A stretch of 64,000 nucleotides of DNA from Anthoceros angustus (taxonomy: Eukaryota; Streptophyta; Anthocerotopsida; Anthocerotales; Anthocerotaceae), in contig VJWM01000116.1 of assembly GCA_010909165.1 (NCBI GenBank), positions 372,001 to 436,000 of the forward strand. Reading direction: 5' to 3'. Shown here one piece after another: positions 42,830 to 53,377 of this stretch. Both the position numbers and the translations under genes were made by a program. The notes beneath the pieces were generated by a model, which was not told the origin of the DNA, made no database searches, and saw only the letters and a program-made list of their open reading frames with translations. Numbering within the stretch: the stretch's first letter is position 1; every line of letters begins with the position of its first letter.

Positions 42830-45171
42830 ATGGCTCTCATCGGAAGGCCGCCGCAGGTTGCAGCCCTGCAGATCAATGTGCAGCTGAAATTGGGCTTGCC
42901 CATGCAATGCAAGCTTTCCCCTTCATTCTCTTCCCAATACCATATCTTCGGGCGGCAGAAGCGGGAGAGAGCAGTAATGGACAAGAGTCCGGGAATTTTC
43001 AGTGGTGGGCGACTGGCGCTTGTTGTTGCCTCATCGGCGGTGGCACCTCCTCCACCGCCTCCGATTGACGACGATTTGCATGTAAGTTGCCGCCCAACAT
43101 CGTGGGTCTGTTTACCTGCAGCGCAGCTTAATGGGTACTCTCCTGAACTGGGACGCCTTGCAGACGTTGATCGAGGAAATGGGCGCTGAGCTCTCGGAGA
43201 CTGGAGTTGTGGAAACTTTCGGGAACGATGTCGAAGCCATAGAGGCTGCCAGGAATGGTGTTGTGGTGAGGGTTTGTCTGCTGCTGTAGCGGCCAGTACG
43301 CCAAGCTAAGCTGCTAATGTGGGGTTTCCGCTTGTTACAGGTTGCCGAGCTCTCTCATTTTGGCAGGCTTCGCGGTAAGAGCCGTTGCGGCATTTGTTCG
43401 TTTAGTGCAACTGTGCCAAACATCGCAAGGCTCGGTGTGATGGTTTTTTTTTGCTGTAGTCACTGGAGACGACAGGATTAGATTCTTGCACAATCAGAGT
43501 ACAGCTGATTTCCAGTCTCTACGGGAAGGCCAGGTATTTCATTTGTCATGTTCTTGATATGACTGTTTGCGCTGGAGTTTCTGATGTGGTGCCAGTGGCT
43601 CATGCATGCAGTATTGATTTGAGTGTTGACGCAGGGTTGTGATACAGTGTTTGTGACATCTACTGCACGGACAATTGACCTAGCTACCGCTTGGATCATG
43701 GTATGATCTTCTGACCCCGCTATGAAGGCAGCCTGAATTGTGCGCTGCGGATAACGCTTTCCAGTTTTACAGTCACAAAATAATCTTTGCACAGGGTTAA
43801 ATTCTTGGCTGCAGAAGACGGCAGTGATATTGTTCGTATCACCGAACACTCGAGAAAGCCTCCTGAAGATGCTGAACAAGTATGCCCCTCTGTCTGGTGC
43901 TAATGTCAGTTTGTGTCGCATTTTCCTCCAGCAATGAGTTGAAGTCTCTACACGAAATGATGTCTTTCTTGGCCCTTAGGTACATATTTTTTGCAGACAA
44001 GGTTGAAGTGGAAGACATAACAAACAAAACATATTTCTTTTCAATCCATGGTCCCAAGAGCGATGAGGTATAGCGAACGCATCTGTGGCATTTTTATGAG
44101 CTTGCCCAGCTGAAGTACTACGTGAGCTGTTTCTAGCACCAAATGCCACTTTTCTGTTGTCTGAGAATAGTTCAAATTTCCATTGCAGCTTATGAAGCAA
44201 CTGAATCTTGGAGACATTGTGGGGGAGCCTTATGGCACCCACAAACATTATGCCGTACGTGCTTCCAATGTCCAACTTGTCGCCATCTTGCTTCTCTTCG
44301 TTTCTGGTGCTGTAAAAACTGCCATATATTTCCAGTCTGCAGCAGGATTCTGTCTGAAAAGTTGGCCATGTAGGTTGAGGGAACTCCAGTTACGGTAGGA
44401 GTAGGTAATGGCCTGTGGGAGAAGGGTTATTCCTTAATACTGTCGACATCAACCGCTGGGCTTGTCTGGAATCTCATCTTGCGTGCTGGTGCGGTGCCAA
44501 TTGGAGCTACTGCGTGGGAGCGGCTCCGCGTCTTGCATGGTTTTCATCATCCATTCAATCTGCCCTTGGCCGTCTCTGCTGCAAAAGAGGTCGTTTGAAA
44601 GCTAGTTTGTGCGTTGTAACCTTTGAATGCTGCCTGTCCTTCCCAGGTAGGCCAGCGGCAGGCAAGGAACTAGTCGAGGAATTCAACGTACTAGAGGCTG
44701 GACTCTGGAAAACCGTCTCACTGACGAAAGGTACTCGGCAGTCTCTGTTTCCATTCTCCTTCTAGCTAGTTGTCACCACTGACCACAACCTCATGTACCC
44801 GCAGGCTGTTATATCGGACAAGAAACTGTCACAAGGTTGATCACGTACGACGGCGTAAAACAGCAGCTGTGGGGGATCCAACTCGACGGCCCTGCTGAGC
44901 CAGGAAGCAGCATCACCATTGATGGGAAGAAGGTGAGAGGTCGAGCAGCCGACGCATGTTTGTCTTCCAGCAAAACAACGCTCTAATGGTTAAGAGTTTG
45001 TGTCATCAGGTGGGAACTCTCACAAGCTACACCTTGGGGAACGGATCAGAGCATTTTGGGCTATGCTACATCCGCAAGCAAGCTGGAGGTGCCGGGCTTC
45101 AAGTTGACATCGCTGGTGTGAACGGACTAGTTGTAGATGTCCCCTTCTTAACCCGATCTCTTCCATCTTAA
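42830..45171 (+). CDS. IBA57.2: Plastid COG0354 protein (IBA57.2-like, folate-binding, Fe-S cluster metabolism)
   Basis: Twelve exons with GT-AG borders join in one frame of 428 residues: 42830-43081, 43164-43265, 43341-43374, 43460-43533, 43635-43700, 43815-43879, 43980-44067, 44189-44254, 44374-44539, 44647-44730, 44805-44932, 45010-45171. Length and sequence fit the plastid YgfZ/GcvT-like proteins of plants (Arabidopsis At1g60990, about 432 residues), which act with folate in maintaining Fe-S proteins. The family signature KGCYIGQE is at residues 332-339, built across the exon 10/11 border; RIRFLHNQST and GCDTVFVTSTARTIDLATAW are also clear. Residues 1 to about 80 look like a plastid transit peptide ending in a poly-Pro stretch. 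The exon 1 acceptor at 43,163 is chosen for frame and intron length. It is the only intact copy of three and lies 410 bp upstream of RUS. Confidence 0.93.
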
Positions 45172-45296
45172 TCAAATGGTTACCTTTCTCGTAGGCATCT
45201 TATCCGATTCCAACATTCGCTGTGTGTGTCTCCAGTACTCCGTTGAGCTTCCGTGCACATGCTGTCCAGCGGTTTGTCGTGGTTAAGCGAATACCT

Positions 45297-45562
45297 ACCC
45301 GCCGAAAGCAGAGTCGCAGACACTTGGCTTTGAGACGTTTCTGCTGCCAGGGCACATTGCTCGATCCGCGTTCTCGGCGGTGGGGGAGGCGATCCTGCGG
45401 GATCACCTGGTCCGCGGGCTGGGATGGAGTGTGGCGTGCCGACGGGCTGCCTCGGTACGCTTTGTTGGGGAAACTGTGAATCTGTGGCAGTCATGGATGG
45501 TGCGAGGCTACGGGGATGGAAGTGCAGCGGCATTTAGAGTCTAGGTGTGGTGACCTTGCCAG
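45297..45562 (+). other. Open segment upstream of RUS, possible 5' exon
   Basis: A frame open from a TAA at about 45,292 to a TAG at 45,541 reads HIARSAFSAVGEAILRDHLV, then GETVNLWQSWM. A GT at 45,500 and an AG at 45,562 would splice it in frame onto codons leading to the RUS ATG (SLLGGTMDGM). The stretch is kept in all three array units. No upstream ATG in the same frame was found, so it may only be 5' UTR. Confidence 0.35.
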
Positions 45563-45580
45563 AGCTTGTTGGGCGGAACC

Positions 45581-46921
45581 ATGGACGGCATGAAGGCGCG
45601 GAACATGAATGCTCTGGTGCTGCGCAGGGTTCAGAAGGAGGAGGAAGTGGCAGCCGCCGAGAGGGAGCTGCCGAGATTCGAATGGATTGAAGTAGCTGAC
45701 AACGTGCAGCGGAAGTATGAAGTCGGAGGCCGCAAGGACAGCAGGCTGGTGGGGGTTGTGCTCAAGGACACCAGGCCTCCTGTGCAGAAGGTGGTGGACA
45801 GCTTTCTGGGCAGGTTTTTTCCTCTGGGATACCCTCACAGTGTGTCAGAAGGATATCTGGCGTATTCTCAGTATCGAGCGGTGCAGCATTTTGCAAGCGC
45901 AGTGCTGTCTGTCTTGTCTACGCAGTCTCTGCTGTTTGCAGCGGGTCTCAGACCTACTCCTGCGCAGGCGACCATTGTGAGCTGGGTGTTGAAGGATGGG
46001 ATGCAGCATATCGGGAAGCTCTTCTGCAGCAGCTTGGGGGCCAGGATGGACTCGGAACCTAAGCGGTGGCGGATATTCGCAGATGTGATGTACGATGTGG
46101 GAGCAGGGTTGGAAGTGATATCCCCGTTCTGTCCGCAGCATTTCCTGGGAGTGGCGGGGCTGGCAAATATGGCCAAGGGTATGGCTCTGGTGTCAGCTAG
46201 GGCCACAAGGCTGCCAGTCTATTCAGCGTTCGCGAAGGAGGGTAACCTGAGTGATTTGTACGCCAAGGGGGAGGCCATCTCAACTTTGTCCAACGTTCTA
46301 GGGCTAGGTGTGGGCATCCACCTGGCGTCCACAGTCTGTGCGTCTATCGAAGGCAAGCTGCTGGTGGCTCCTCTGCTCTCGGCTGTGCATCTCTATTCTG
46401 TGGCACAGGAAATGCGTGCAGCGCCCATCAACACTCTGAACGCACAACGAACGGCTCTACTGGTGGCTGACTTTCTCAGGACAGGTGTAGTGTCGCATCC
46501 TGCCCAGCTGAGAAACAGGGAGCGTCTGGTGCTGCCCATCCGTCTGAACCGTGATGCTGGGAACGTGAGGGTCGGAGCTCCCCTGCATCGAGCTGTGGGC
46601 AAGCCGTCCAAGCTGTTGGAGCTGAAGGAGAGTTTTCGCAAGGAGCGTTTTCTTCTCAACTTCAATGAAAAATGCACCGACCTTGTGTTGCACCAGTCTG
46701 CCACTGGGGAGGATGCCGTGAGGGGCTGGCTGTTGGCAGCTTGCACAGCCAGAGTAGCAGGATCTAGCTGTGGTCGATCGCCCGAGCAATTGTCTGCTGC
46801 CCTGGACAAGGCGTACTCTCAAGTGGAAACTCTGCTGCCGTCTTTCCTGTCTGGATTGAAGGACAAGGGATGGCACACCCATCTTTTCCTTGAGGGCTCG
46901 GGTATTCGAGCAGTCTGGTAG
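45581..46921 (+). CDS. RUS family protein (ROOT UV-B SENSITIVE, DUF647), intact copy
   Basis: A single frame of 446 residues. The DUF647 core spans most of it: FPLGYPHSVSEGYLAYSQYR, TQSLLFAAGLRPTPAQATIV, SWVLKDGMQHIGKLF, RMDSEPKRWRIFADVMYDVG, YSAFAKEGNLSDLYAKGEAI and INTLNAQRTALLVADFLRTG. These are diagnostic for plant RUS proteins, membrane-associated proteins of plastids or other compartments; RUS1/RUS2 act in UV-B responses and auxin transport. The WVLKDGMQH and RPTPAQAT blocks place it in the subgroup that keeps them, and I do not assign a RUS number. The first in-frame Met is used; a 5' exon is possible (45,297-45,499). No intron interrupts it, unlike many plant RUS genes. Confidence 0.92.
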   Translation: MDGMKARNMNALVLRRVQKEEEVAAAERELPRFEWIEVADNVQRKYEVGGRKDSRLVGVVLKDTRPPVQKVVDSFLGRFFPLGYPHSVSEGYLAYSQYRAVQHFASAVLSVLSTQSLLFAAGLRPTPAQATIVSWVLKDGMQHIGKLFCSSLGARMDSEPKRWRIFADVMYDVGAGLEVISPFCPQHFLGVAGLANMAKGMALVSARATRLPVYSAFAKEGNLSDLYAKGEAISTLSNVLGLGVGIHLASTVCASIEGKLLVAPLLSAVHLYSVAQEMRAAPINTLNAQRTALLVADFLRTGVVSHPAQLRNRERLVLPIRLNRDAGNVRVGAPLHRAVGKPSKLLELKESFRKERFLLNFNEKCTDLVLHQSATGEDAVRGWLLAACTARVAGSSCGRSPEQLSAALDKAYSQVETLLPSFLSGLKDKGWHTHLFLEGSGIRAVW

Positions 46922-47734
46922 TATGTCTATATTCACTCATTTGCAGCCTCCACATACAAAGTATGTCGCACGCCGCACAATTTTGCCTCCTCGCCTTGTT
47001 TTGTTAATGTGCAATAGAGCTGGTTAAGTTTGCAATTTTGGCTAAGTGCCAATGGGCCATCTCCGTGTTAATGACCAACGATTCCTGGTTTCACCCTTAA
47101 ACCATCTTTCCTGTCGAACAACTTTTCTTGACGGTTCTTTGCACGGTAATCACTCTGTACAAATGGACTGCTTTAATATCGTTTAATGGACTGCTTTTAG
47201 AGCGGTTAATGGACTGCTTTTATAGCGCTTAAACGACCTTGCCTGTCAAGCTACTTTTTTTGACAGGAATGATTTTTGTCTCTAAAAATGAATGAGATCT
47301 CCTATTCAGTGTTGAGAATCTTGAGCTTCACCCGCTACTAAGCTCTGCCAACCAACAAATATATAAACAAAATTGTCTTTTGAATTCCACTGAGGACATC
47401 TCCGGGCTACTAGCACCAGGGGCCATCTCCCTAGGTGCCCCATCCAAGTCCCCCCCGCGGTGTCGCTCTGGCTCGGTCTCTTGGCATTGGAAATCGATTT
47501 ATCTGAATGGGAAAACTGTGGCCAAAAGTGATGGCAATGTGTCCCCCTTCTTCAGGGAATGTTTCAGTTCACGACTGCGCAAGCGGGCTATAGAGCATTG
47601 GCTTCGACGTCCAGAGCTTGAACTCAGTTACCACTTAAACCCTGCAAGGTATCATCTAGCTTTACTAAGGGTGATGAGCAAATCGTAGACTGGTACATCA
47701 GCCAGGGCAAACGAGGCACCTTGAACTCTCGATG
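46922..47734. other. Intergenic, no gene seen
   Basis: Three short repeats of GGACTGCTTT with TTAATGG spacers occur at 47,165-47,225. A plus-strand ORF of about 100 codons at 47,380-47,688 has no recognisable content. This lies between the 3' ends of RUS and of the minus-strand gene that follows. Confidence 0.6.
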
Positions 47735-49660
47735 CTAAAAATGCTCATCGTTCATCAGATTGGCGCCCTTAAGAATCCCCTGAAGTGTGAGCACGACAGT
47801 CTCACGTGGAAATGATGTTAAGGTAACTAGCTCCTGCAATAAAGTCATGCAGATTCAATACGTGTAATATAATGGCGCACTCTATTTCGGAAGAAACCAC
47901 CATACCATGAGAAAATACCTCGAGTAACTCGGGTGTGAAGGAAAAGTTCGACATGCGAGCCTGTTGCAGATTCAGGAGCAACGCCTGCAAATACTTAGTC
48001 CAATAATCTTGAAACTTCGCCTCCAGAGGACCTGACAACGGCATCTCTACATGACAAACCAACTTTGCCGCTTTCGCAAAGTGATAGGCTGAAAGATACC
48101 AACGGTCAGTATAAATCCTAAGCACCCTACACAAGAAGACCAAGAATGCAGGCTGAGAGGTTTACCAAGGCATATCAGAAGCTGTTCAGCCCATGGGTAG
48201 CTTGAAAGTACGAAGATAGAGGACACAGCGAAGAGATCCCGTGAACGTTTGTCCTGCAGCACTTAAAAGCTCAGACACTTGAAGGACAAACAGCACTCTG
48301 CATTTACAAAACTTGACCGTATACAAGTACAGTACATAGCAACTGAGTCCCACCCGTAATAAGTATCCAAGAAAATTCAGCTTCATGGATTCATCACGAC
48401 CATAGACAACGTAGAACACATAGTCTCTCACGCTCAGATTCACTGGAGCATGACCCAAGAAAAGCTTCGCCAAGAAAAACACATTTTCACAGAACTTCTG
48501 ATGATGCTCACCGATGACCTGCGGTACAAAGCATAATACATCAAAATAGCTCAAAATAACTTGCACAGCAGGATTTTAGCCAAAAAATTATTGTCAACTT
48601 GCCTCAAAGACGCCATACTGGTTTCTACCATCAGGGCCATCAGTGTGGACGAGACGTCCAGGTGGAGGGCACGAACGGCAATGATGCTGGCACCAAGAAA
48701 AAGCCTCAGCGACACAGGACCACCTGACAATCAGTGGACCAGCAGAAACGAAGTCTAACCTCAAGAGCCCCTTCGTATCTGTACTCCAAACATAACTGGC
48801 AGAAGAAAAGCTTGGGCATGAACGCCCGACGCTCAGGTGGGACGAGCGGAAACGACGCAGTTTCCATTGAAAGCTTCCCAATTTGGATAACACATATCGG
48901 CTCTGCAATTTGCTGAATCACACTCGCAACGGCAACAGCATCAGAAACTAGGTCAACTCCACTTGCCCTGGACATCACAAAATAAGCACCTGAAGCAACT
49001 AAGATTCGGACACATACAATCACATCACAGGCCACCAAGGTCCTCTCAAACATAACCATGTACCAGGATGCTAAGCCCATCAGATAATGTGTGTGATACT
49101 GATCATCACATATCAGCATTGCAGAATATCTATCATCCTTGGGCAGACACTTGCACAAAAAGCACAGCTCAAGAAACGAAGGCCACAAAAGACTCTCATA
49201 TAGCACTACCACATACCGCATCGTTGGAATCGGGGCAAGACGTAACATCGTTGTAGCTTTGGAGCCGATTGACCAGCTCCTCTGTCGTCCTGGATCTTTT
49301 CACCGGCAAAAACTCCTCCGGACCCTCCACCTCATCATGCAAGTTCACGAGCTCGATTTGGACCCTGGGTGCGCATGCAGCCTGGCCGGGTTCTGCAATC
49401 CGGTCTCTTAGCCCCTGGGCCGTCTGGCTGGCTCGACATTTCCTCTTCCCTGTAGGACGATTCGCCAGAAGATTGATTGTCCGTGGACATAAAAACCATG
49501 GAAGCTCGACTGGGCGGACTTCATGATTGTCAGCCCCACCGTCGCCATTGCAGGCGGCGGTCGAGCTCTCAGGGCCTCGAGACCTATTGCACAATACCGA
49601 TAGATACCTACGTATGTGCTTGGGCACAATGCAGATGTCCACCTTTGACGTAGTATTCAT
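47735..49660 (-). CDS. Unrecognised multi-exon gene (probably helical-repeat protein)
   Basis: The 3' part is well supported: exons 48989-48792, 48723-48599, 48518-48354, 48253-48166, 48088-47919 and 47833-47735 (stop) splice with consistent phases into about 280 residues. Typical pieces are RASGVDLVSDAVAVASVIQQ, ASFPLVPPERRAFMPKLFF, LRLFLGASIIAVRALHLDVS, VIGEHHQKFCENVFFLAKLF, SYPWAEQLLICLAYHFAKAA and TSFPRETVVLTLQGILKGAN. It is rich in amphipathic helices, as in ARM/HEAT-type scaffold proteins, but I do not recognise the family. The 5' part is uncertain: an open segment 49,660-49,217 ending at a good donor (GCG|GTATGT) and containing KRSRTTEELVNRLQSYNDV probably belongs to it, with at least one unresolved exon between. 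No signal peptide is seen. Confidence 0.6.
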
Positions 49661-51179
49661 TTCTGATTGCTGCTAACAATATAGTACGGATATTTCGTTA
49701 CTAAATTAATTTTTATAAGTTCATATCCTACACACAGCTTGTGTCACCTTATCGGTATTCAACTCAATTGGATAGGTCGCATTGACATACATATATAGCA
49801 AAAGATACCTTGGATCTCGGTAGCCCAGTCACTATAAGTAAGAAATTAATTATTTTAAATATTATAAAAGTAAGAATATAAACTGTTGGAAGATGAAGCA
49901 AGTCAAATAGAGTTTGGAGCAAATGGCCATGGTCGGAAACCCAAATTAAAAATCATAAATATTGATAATATCAAAGTCATTAATTATTATTTATATCTTT
50001 ATTAGAATTCAATAATCAAATCATAGCTTTGTCCTTTCTTTCAAAGAAGACGTAGTCATGAGTATTAAAGTAGTTTAGCAACTATAGTTTCGATTCCCTA
50101 CTAGTTATTCTCGTGGATGCACTTCATCACCAAACAACCACGAGGAAGAATTTTTTTGTTTTGCTTTTCTTTTACCAAACTATCAAACAAGATCATATCT
50201 TTTTTCTTTTTTTTTTTTTTTGAAATAATAGAACTTTCTCATGACACGCCTGAGTTCGATTCTCCGTACCTCACCTCAATTAAAATTATACCGCACAAAA
50301 GATATTGTTGGATAAATAGTTTTACCCTCTTGTTCTGAAACCGTGTGAAGATGCTCGTGTTTGTGGACATGGGTATGGCCGGAACGGCTTTCGAAATTAG
50401 TGAAGGAACGTAGACCCAGGTTTCATTTTTTCAAACACATGACTCGATAGAAGCAAGCATGTTGTAGTTATCAAGTTGAGTGCATTGCAATTCAATTTTT
50501 ATTTAATTATTATTATAAAATAACAATATATAAAAAAGGGTGAAACTAGGCTTCGATGTTATGGGATGAGATTCGAGTAGGGTCCCCCCATCTCAAAGGG
50601 TGTGAAGGAGTCATTGGTGCCCCCGAGCCCGAGCGTGCACAATTTTGTTCTTGTTTTTCTTCAATATCTCGTTAAAATAACTACCTTGCTCAAACAACTA
50701 AGTCTTACTTCCGTTTTCTAGGTTCGGCCTTCAACCCATTAATCATATGGTTTGCTACCTATTTCCTAAAAGAAAATATTATGTGTACTCGGCCTTTTGT
50801 AAAATCTCTGTCCCATAATGGTCTTTCACGCGGGTGTTCCATAATGGTGGTTCCATCCTTAGCTACAGACACCATTCTTAGCTATAAAAATAAAGAGACA
50901 CCAATCTCACTGGACGTGAATAAAGAAGTTGTTATATGGTCTGCTGGTCGTGCTGGTCGAGGAAGTCGTATCGGCCAAGGAAATTGAAGGAACGCTAGGC
51001 CGTGACGTATCTTCGGCTCAGGTATCCTTCTTCGAGTCAGGTATCCTTCTTTGCTTGGAATGAAGAGTACCAGATTCAGAATTTGAGTTTGTTGGCATGT
51101 TCTGGGGCTAATTCAGCATCTTAAGAGGACCGGACCTATCCTTTGCTCGCAGCGAAGCAGCATAGAGGCAGCAGGAGCC
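49661..51179. other. AT-rich intergenic region
   Basis: No gene is seen. It contains a T16 tract near 50,205 and low-complexity AT stretches (49,840-50,000; 50,500-50,540). The 3' part is the promoter side of ATG8; a doubled phrase TATCCTTCTTCGAGTCAGGT / TATCCTTCTTTGC lies at 51,022-51,055. Confidence 0.6.
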
Positions 51180-52011
51180 ATGGGGAAGTCTTACAAGGAG
51201 ACGTTTACCCTAGGTCAGGATCCCGTAAATTCGTATGTGATCTGGCGTAGCTTGCTGTTTGATCTAACTAGCTAGCATGTGCAAACAGCGGAGAGGACCG
51301 AGGAGGCTCAGAGGGTGAAAGAAAAATACCCGGACAGGATTCCAGTATGTGCACAAGCTTGTGTCGCTTTCCCTCTAGCTTTCCCACTACCTCCCTGCTG
51401 AAAGCTTCTCTATACCCTTAGTTGTCGTTTGGTCATGCTGGCTGCTTTTCCATGATGAAGCTGTGCTTGTTGGTCGTCCGCTGTTGCATCTTACGGTTGT
51501 GTGGGATTGCAGGTCGTGGTTGAGAGGGCTCCGAGTGCCGGTGTTCCCGAATTGGAAAAGAAGAAGTAGGGTTCGCTGCTTTCGTCAATCTCAAAGCATT
51601 TGCATTTCTAACCCCCTCCATATCTCCAACCTTGTTCCTGTGTCGTCTTATGGTGTCGATGCTGGTGCCGCCTGGTTGTTGCGTGGCAGGTTTTTGGTTA
51701 CAGGCGACTTGACAGTGGGACAATTCGTGCATGAGGTTGGGCATCGAATCAAGCTCAAACCTGGAGAGGCTCTCTTTGTCTTTGTGAACGGGGTGCTTCC
51801 TGAAATAGGTAGTTCCTCACACTCACATGCTACACGCCGCCAGATTGCCTCACCCTCTCCTCTCTATCTTGCTCATCGTGATCATGTTTTGGATGTAGGT
51901 GCCATGATGGGCGATGTGCACGCAGCTCACCGTGACGTGGACGGATTCTTGTATCTCGTCTACAGTGGCGAGAAGGCGTTCGGGGCCTTGCTATCAGATA
52001 TCCGGTCCTGA
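51180..52011 (+). CDS. ATG8: ATG8 autophagy ubiquitin-like protein
   Basis: Five exons (51180-51213, 51289-51344, 51513-51565, 51690-51808, 51899-52011) give 124 residues in one frame. Conserved parts: EKYPDRIPVVVER, ELEKKKFLV, GDLTVGQFVHEVGHRIKLKP, ALFVFVNGVLPE and DGFLYLVYSGEKAFG. ATG8 is conjugated to phosphatidylethanolamine on autophagosome membranes and binds cargo receptors. The lipidation Gly is at residue 116, exactly the canonical position, followed by eight residues (ALLSDIRS) that ATG4 would remove. The sequence diverges from seed-plant ATG8s in several places (for example PSAGVPELEKKK and AMMGDVHAAHRDVDGF). The start MGKSYKETFTL resembles the short N-terminus of ATG8h/i types. 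Splice sites are GT-AG. Confidence 0.9.
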
Positions 52012-52322
52012 ACGCCTAGGCTCCTGGTAATTGTACATACGGCTACGATGTCAAGCGCACAGATTTGTACAGGGTGTGTGATAGTCTTAAATTCCCAGAC
52101 TGTGCTGGCGAGGATGGCTATGTGACCGTTTTCCGTAGCATTCTTCACCGATTCTTTCTTTGTGAATAATACGTTTTTTCGCTTCTCATTTATTTGACGT
52201 AAGGCTTAATCCATGCCAAGTGGCGGCCAGAGGGCCACGTCTGACCGCGTCCGATAACCGTGGTTGGATGTTTCGGAAACCGTTTTGATCGCTTGCTCAC
52301 TGCCAGAACTGGATCTGCAGCG

Positions 52323-52989
52323 ATGGCAATGGCAGCACTGTGCTCTGTGTGCCCCGCTGCTTGCGCGCTGAACAGGGCGGCCCCTTCTGCTTCTGCCTCT
52401 GCTTCTTCGTCCCTCGGGTATGGATTAGGGTTTCCAGGTTGCGGGACGGGGGCTGAATCCGCTGGAGCTGACTGGCGTGTGTTGTTTGTCTGCCTTGCGG
52501 CAGCTCCTTGCCTTCGCTCCCAGTCAGGCATGTAGCAGGAACGGCTGGAAGCGCAAGGCCCCTTCGCTTCTCCGTCAGGGCTGCCAAGGCTCCCCCGGGG
52601 GTGAGTGTGCTGTGCACCGTTTCTGCGTATCGAGACGCAGAAATCTGAATGCAAGGGAGAAAATGCTGGTCTTTGAAGGTTTCAGCAGCAATGCTGTTGG
52701 ATGATTGTAGGTGGAGCCCCCCAAGGAGCAGCCCAAGCTGCCGGTGTCGTTCTGGGGATTTACGGAGAATGCGGAGGTTTGGAATTCACGAGCTGCCATG
52801 ATCGGCATTTTCGGCATCGTTTTGGTTGAATTGGTAAGATCGAGCAAGTCATGATTTTACTGGTGATGGCAGTTGTGGATTGGGCCCTCGTGTTGTTCTG
52901 ACACTGCTTCTTGTTCGCAGTTTGCTCAGAAAGGGATTCTACAGCTGCTTGGTGTGGAGATCGGTAAAGGCCTTGATCTTCCACTGTGA
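52323..52989 (+). CDS. OHP1: One-helix protein OHP1 (LHC-like, photosystem II assembly)
   Basis: Four exons (52323-52417, 52504-52600, 52711-52833, 52921-52989) encode 127 residues. The first 60 or so form a Ser/Ala-rich plastid transit peptide ending near RFSVRAAKAPPG. The mature part reads SFWGFTENAEVWNSRAAMIG and continues as one membrane helix, then KGILQLLGVEIGKGLDLPL, matching OHP1. The ExxNxRxAM chlorophyll-binding signature is complete (residues 86-94). OHP1 sits in thylakoid membranes and with OHP2 and HCF244 serves PSII reaction-centre assembly. Start and splice sites were chosen to keep frame; the alternative unspliced reading ends early in intron 1. It lies 311 bp after ATG8 on the same strand; no functional link is implied. 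Confidence 0.92.
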
Positions 52990-53377
52990 GGGATATCTGC
53001 GAGGGACGCTGGATGTTCCTGGAGTTTAGAGATCAAGCTTGTCCTATAGGATAAGATTCACATACATAGCGTCATTCTTACTATGTGGTATGGTCTTCAA
53101 GAGCACTGGGGACTTCGCCCTCGTTAATGAGAATTTTTAGTTCGAGCAGCAGCACATATAGAAGGCGACAGCTAGTCCCAACATGGGCCCTGTTTGGTGC
53201 AGGTGATGGCAGAGCAGAATTCTCATCACTGGCCGGACAAAAATATGACCTCTGGCACAATCATGACAGACGTGGGCAAAAGGAGTCCGGCGAATCGTCC
53301 GCCTGGAAGAGAATAATCTATTGTGCAACAACGAGATCCTAGGTGGGTGGAAACCTTTCCAAAAGATGGATTCCCAC

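Noticed and set aside
47380-47688. 102-codon plus-strand ORF downstream of RUS
   Set aside because: No similarity recognised, and it faces the 3' end of the minus-strand gene; it is likely non-coding.
50060-50275. tRNA-like B-box strings (GTTTCGATTCCC at about 50,090; GAGTTCGATTCTC at about 50,250; GGTTCGAACT at about 57,060)
   Set aside because: No cloverleaf, A-box at the right distance or CCA-side acceptor stem could be folded around them.
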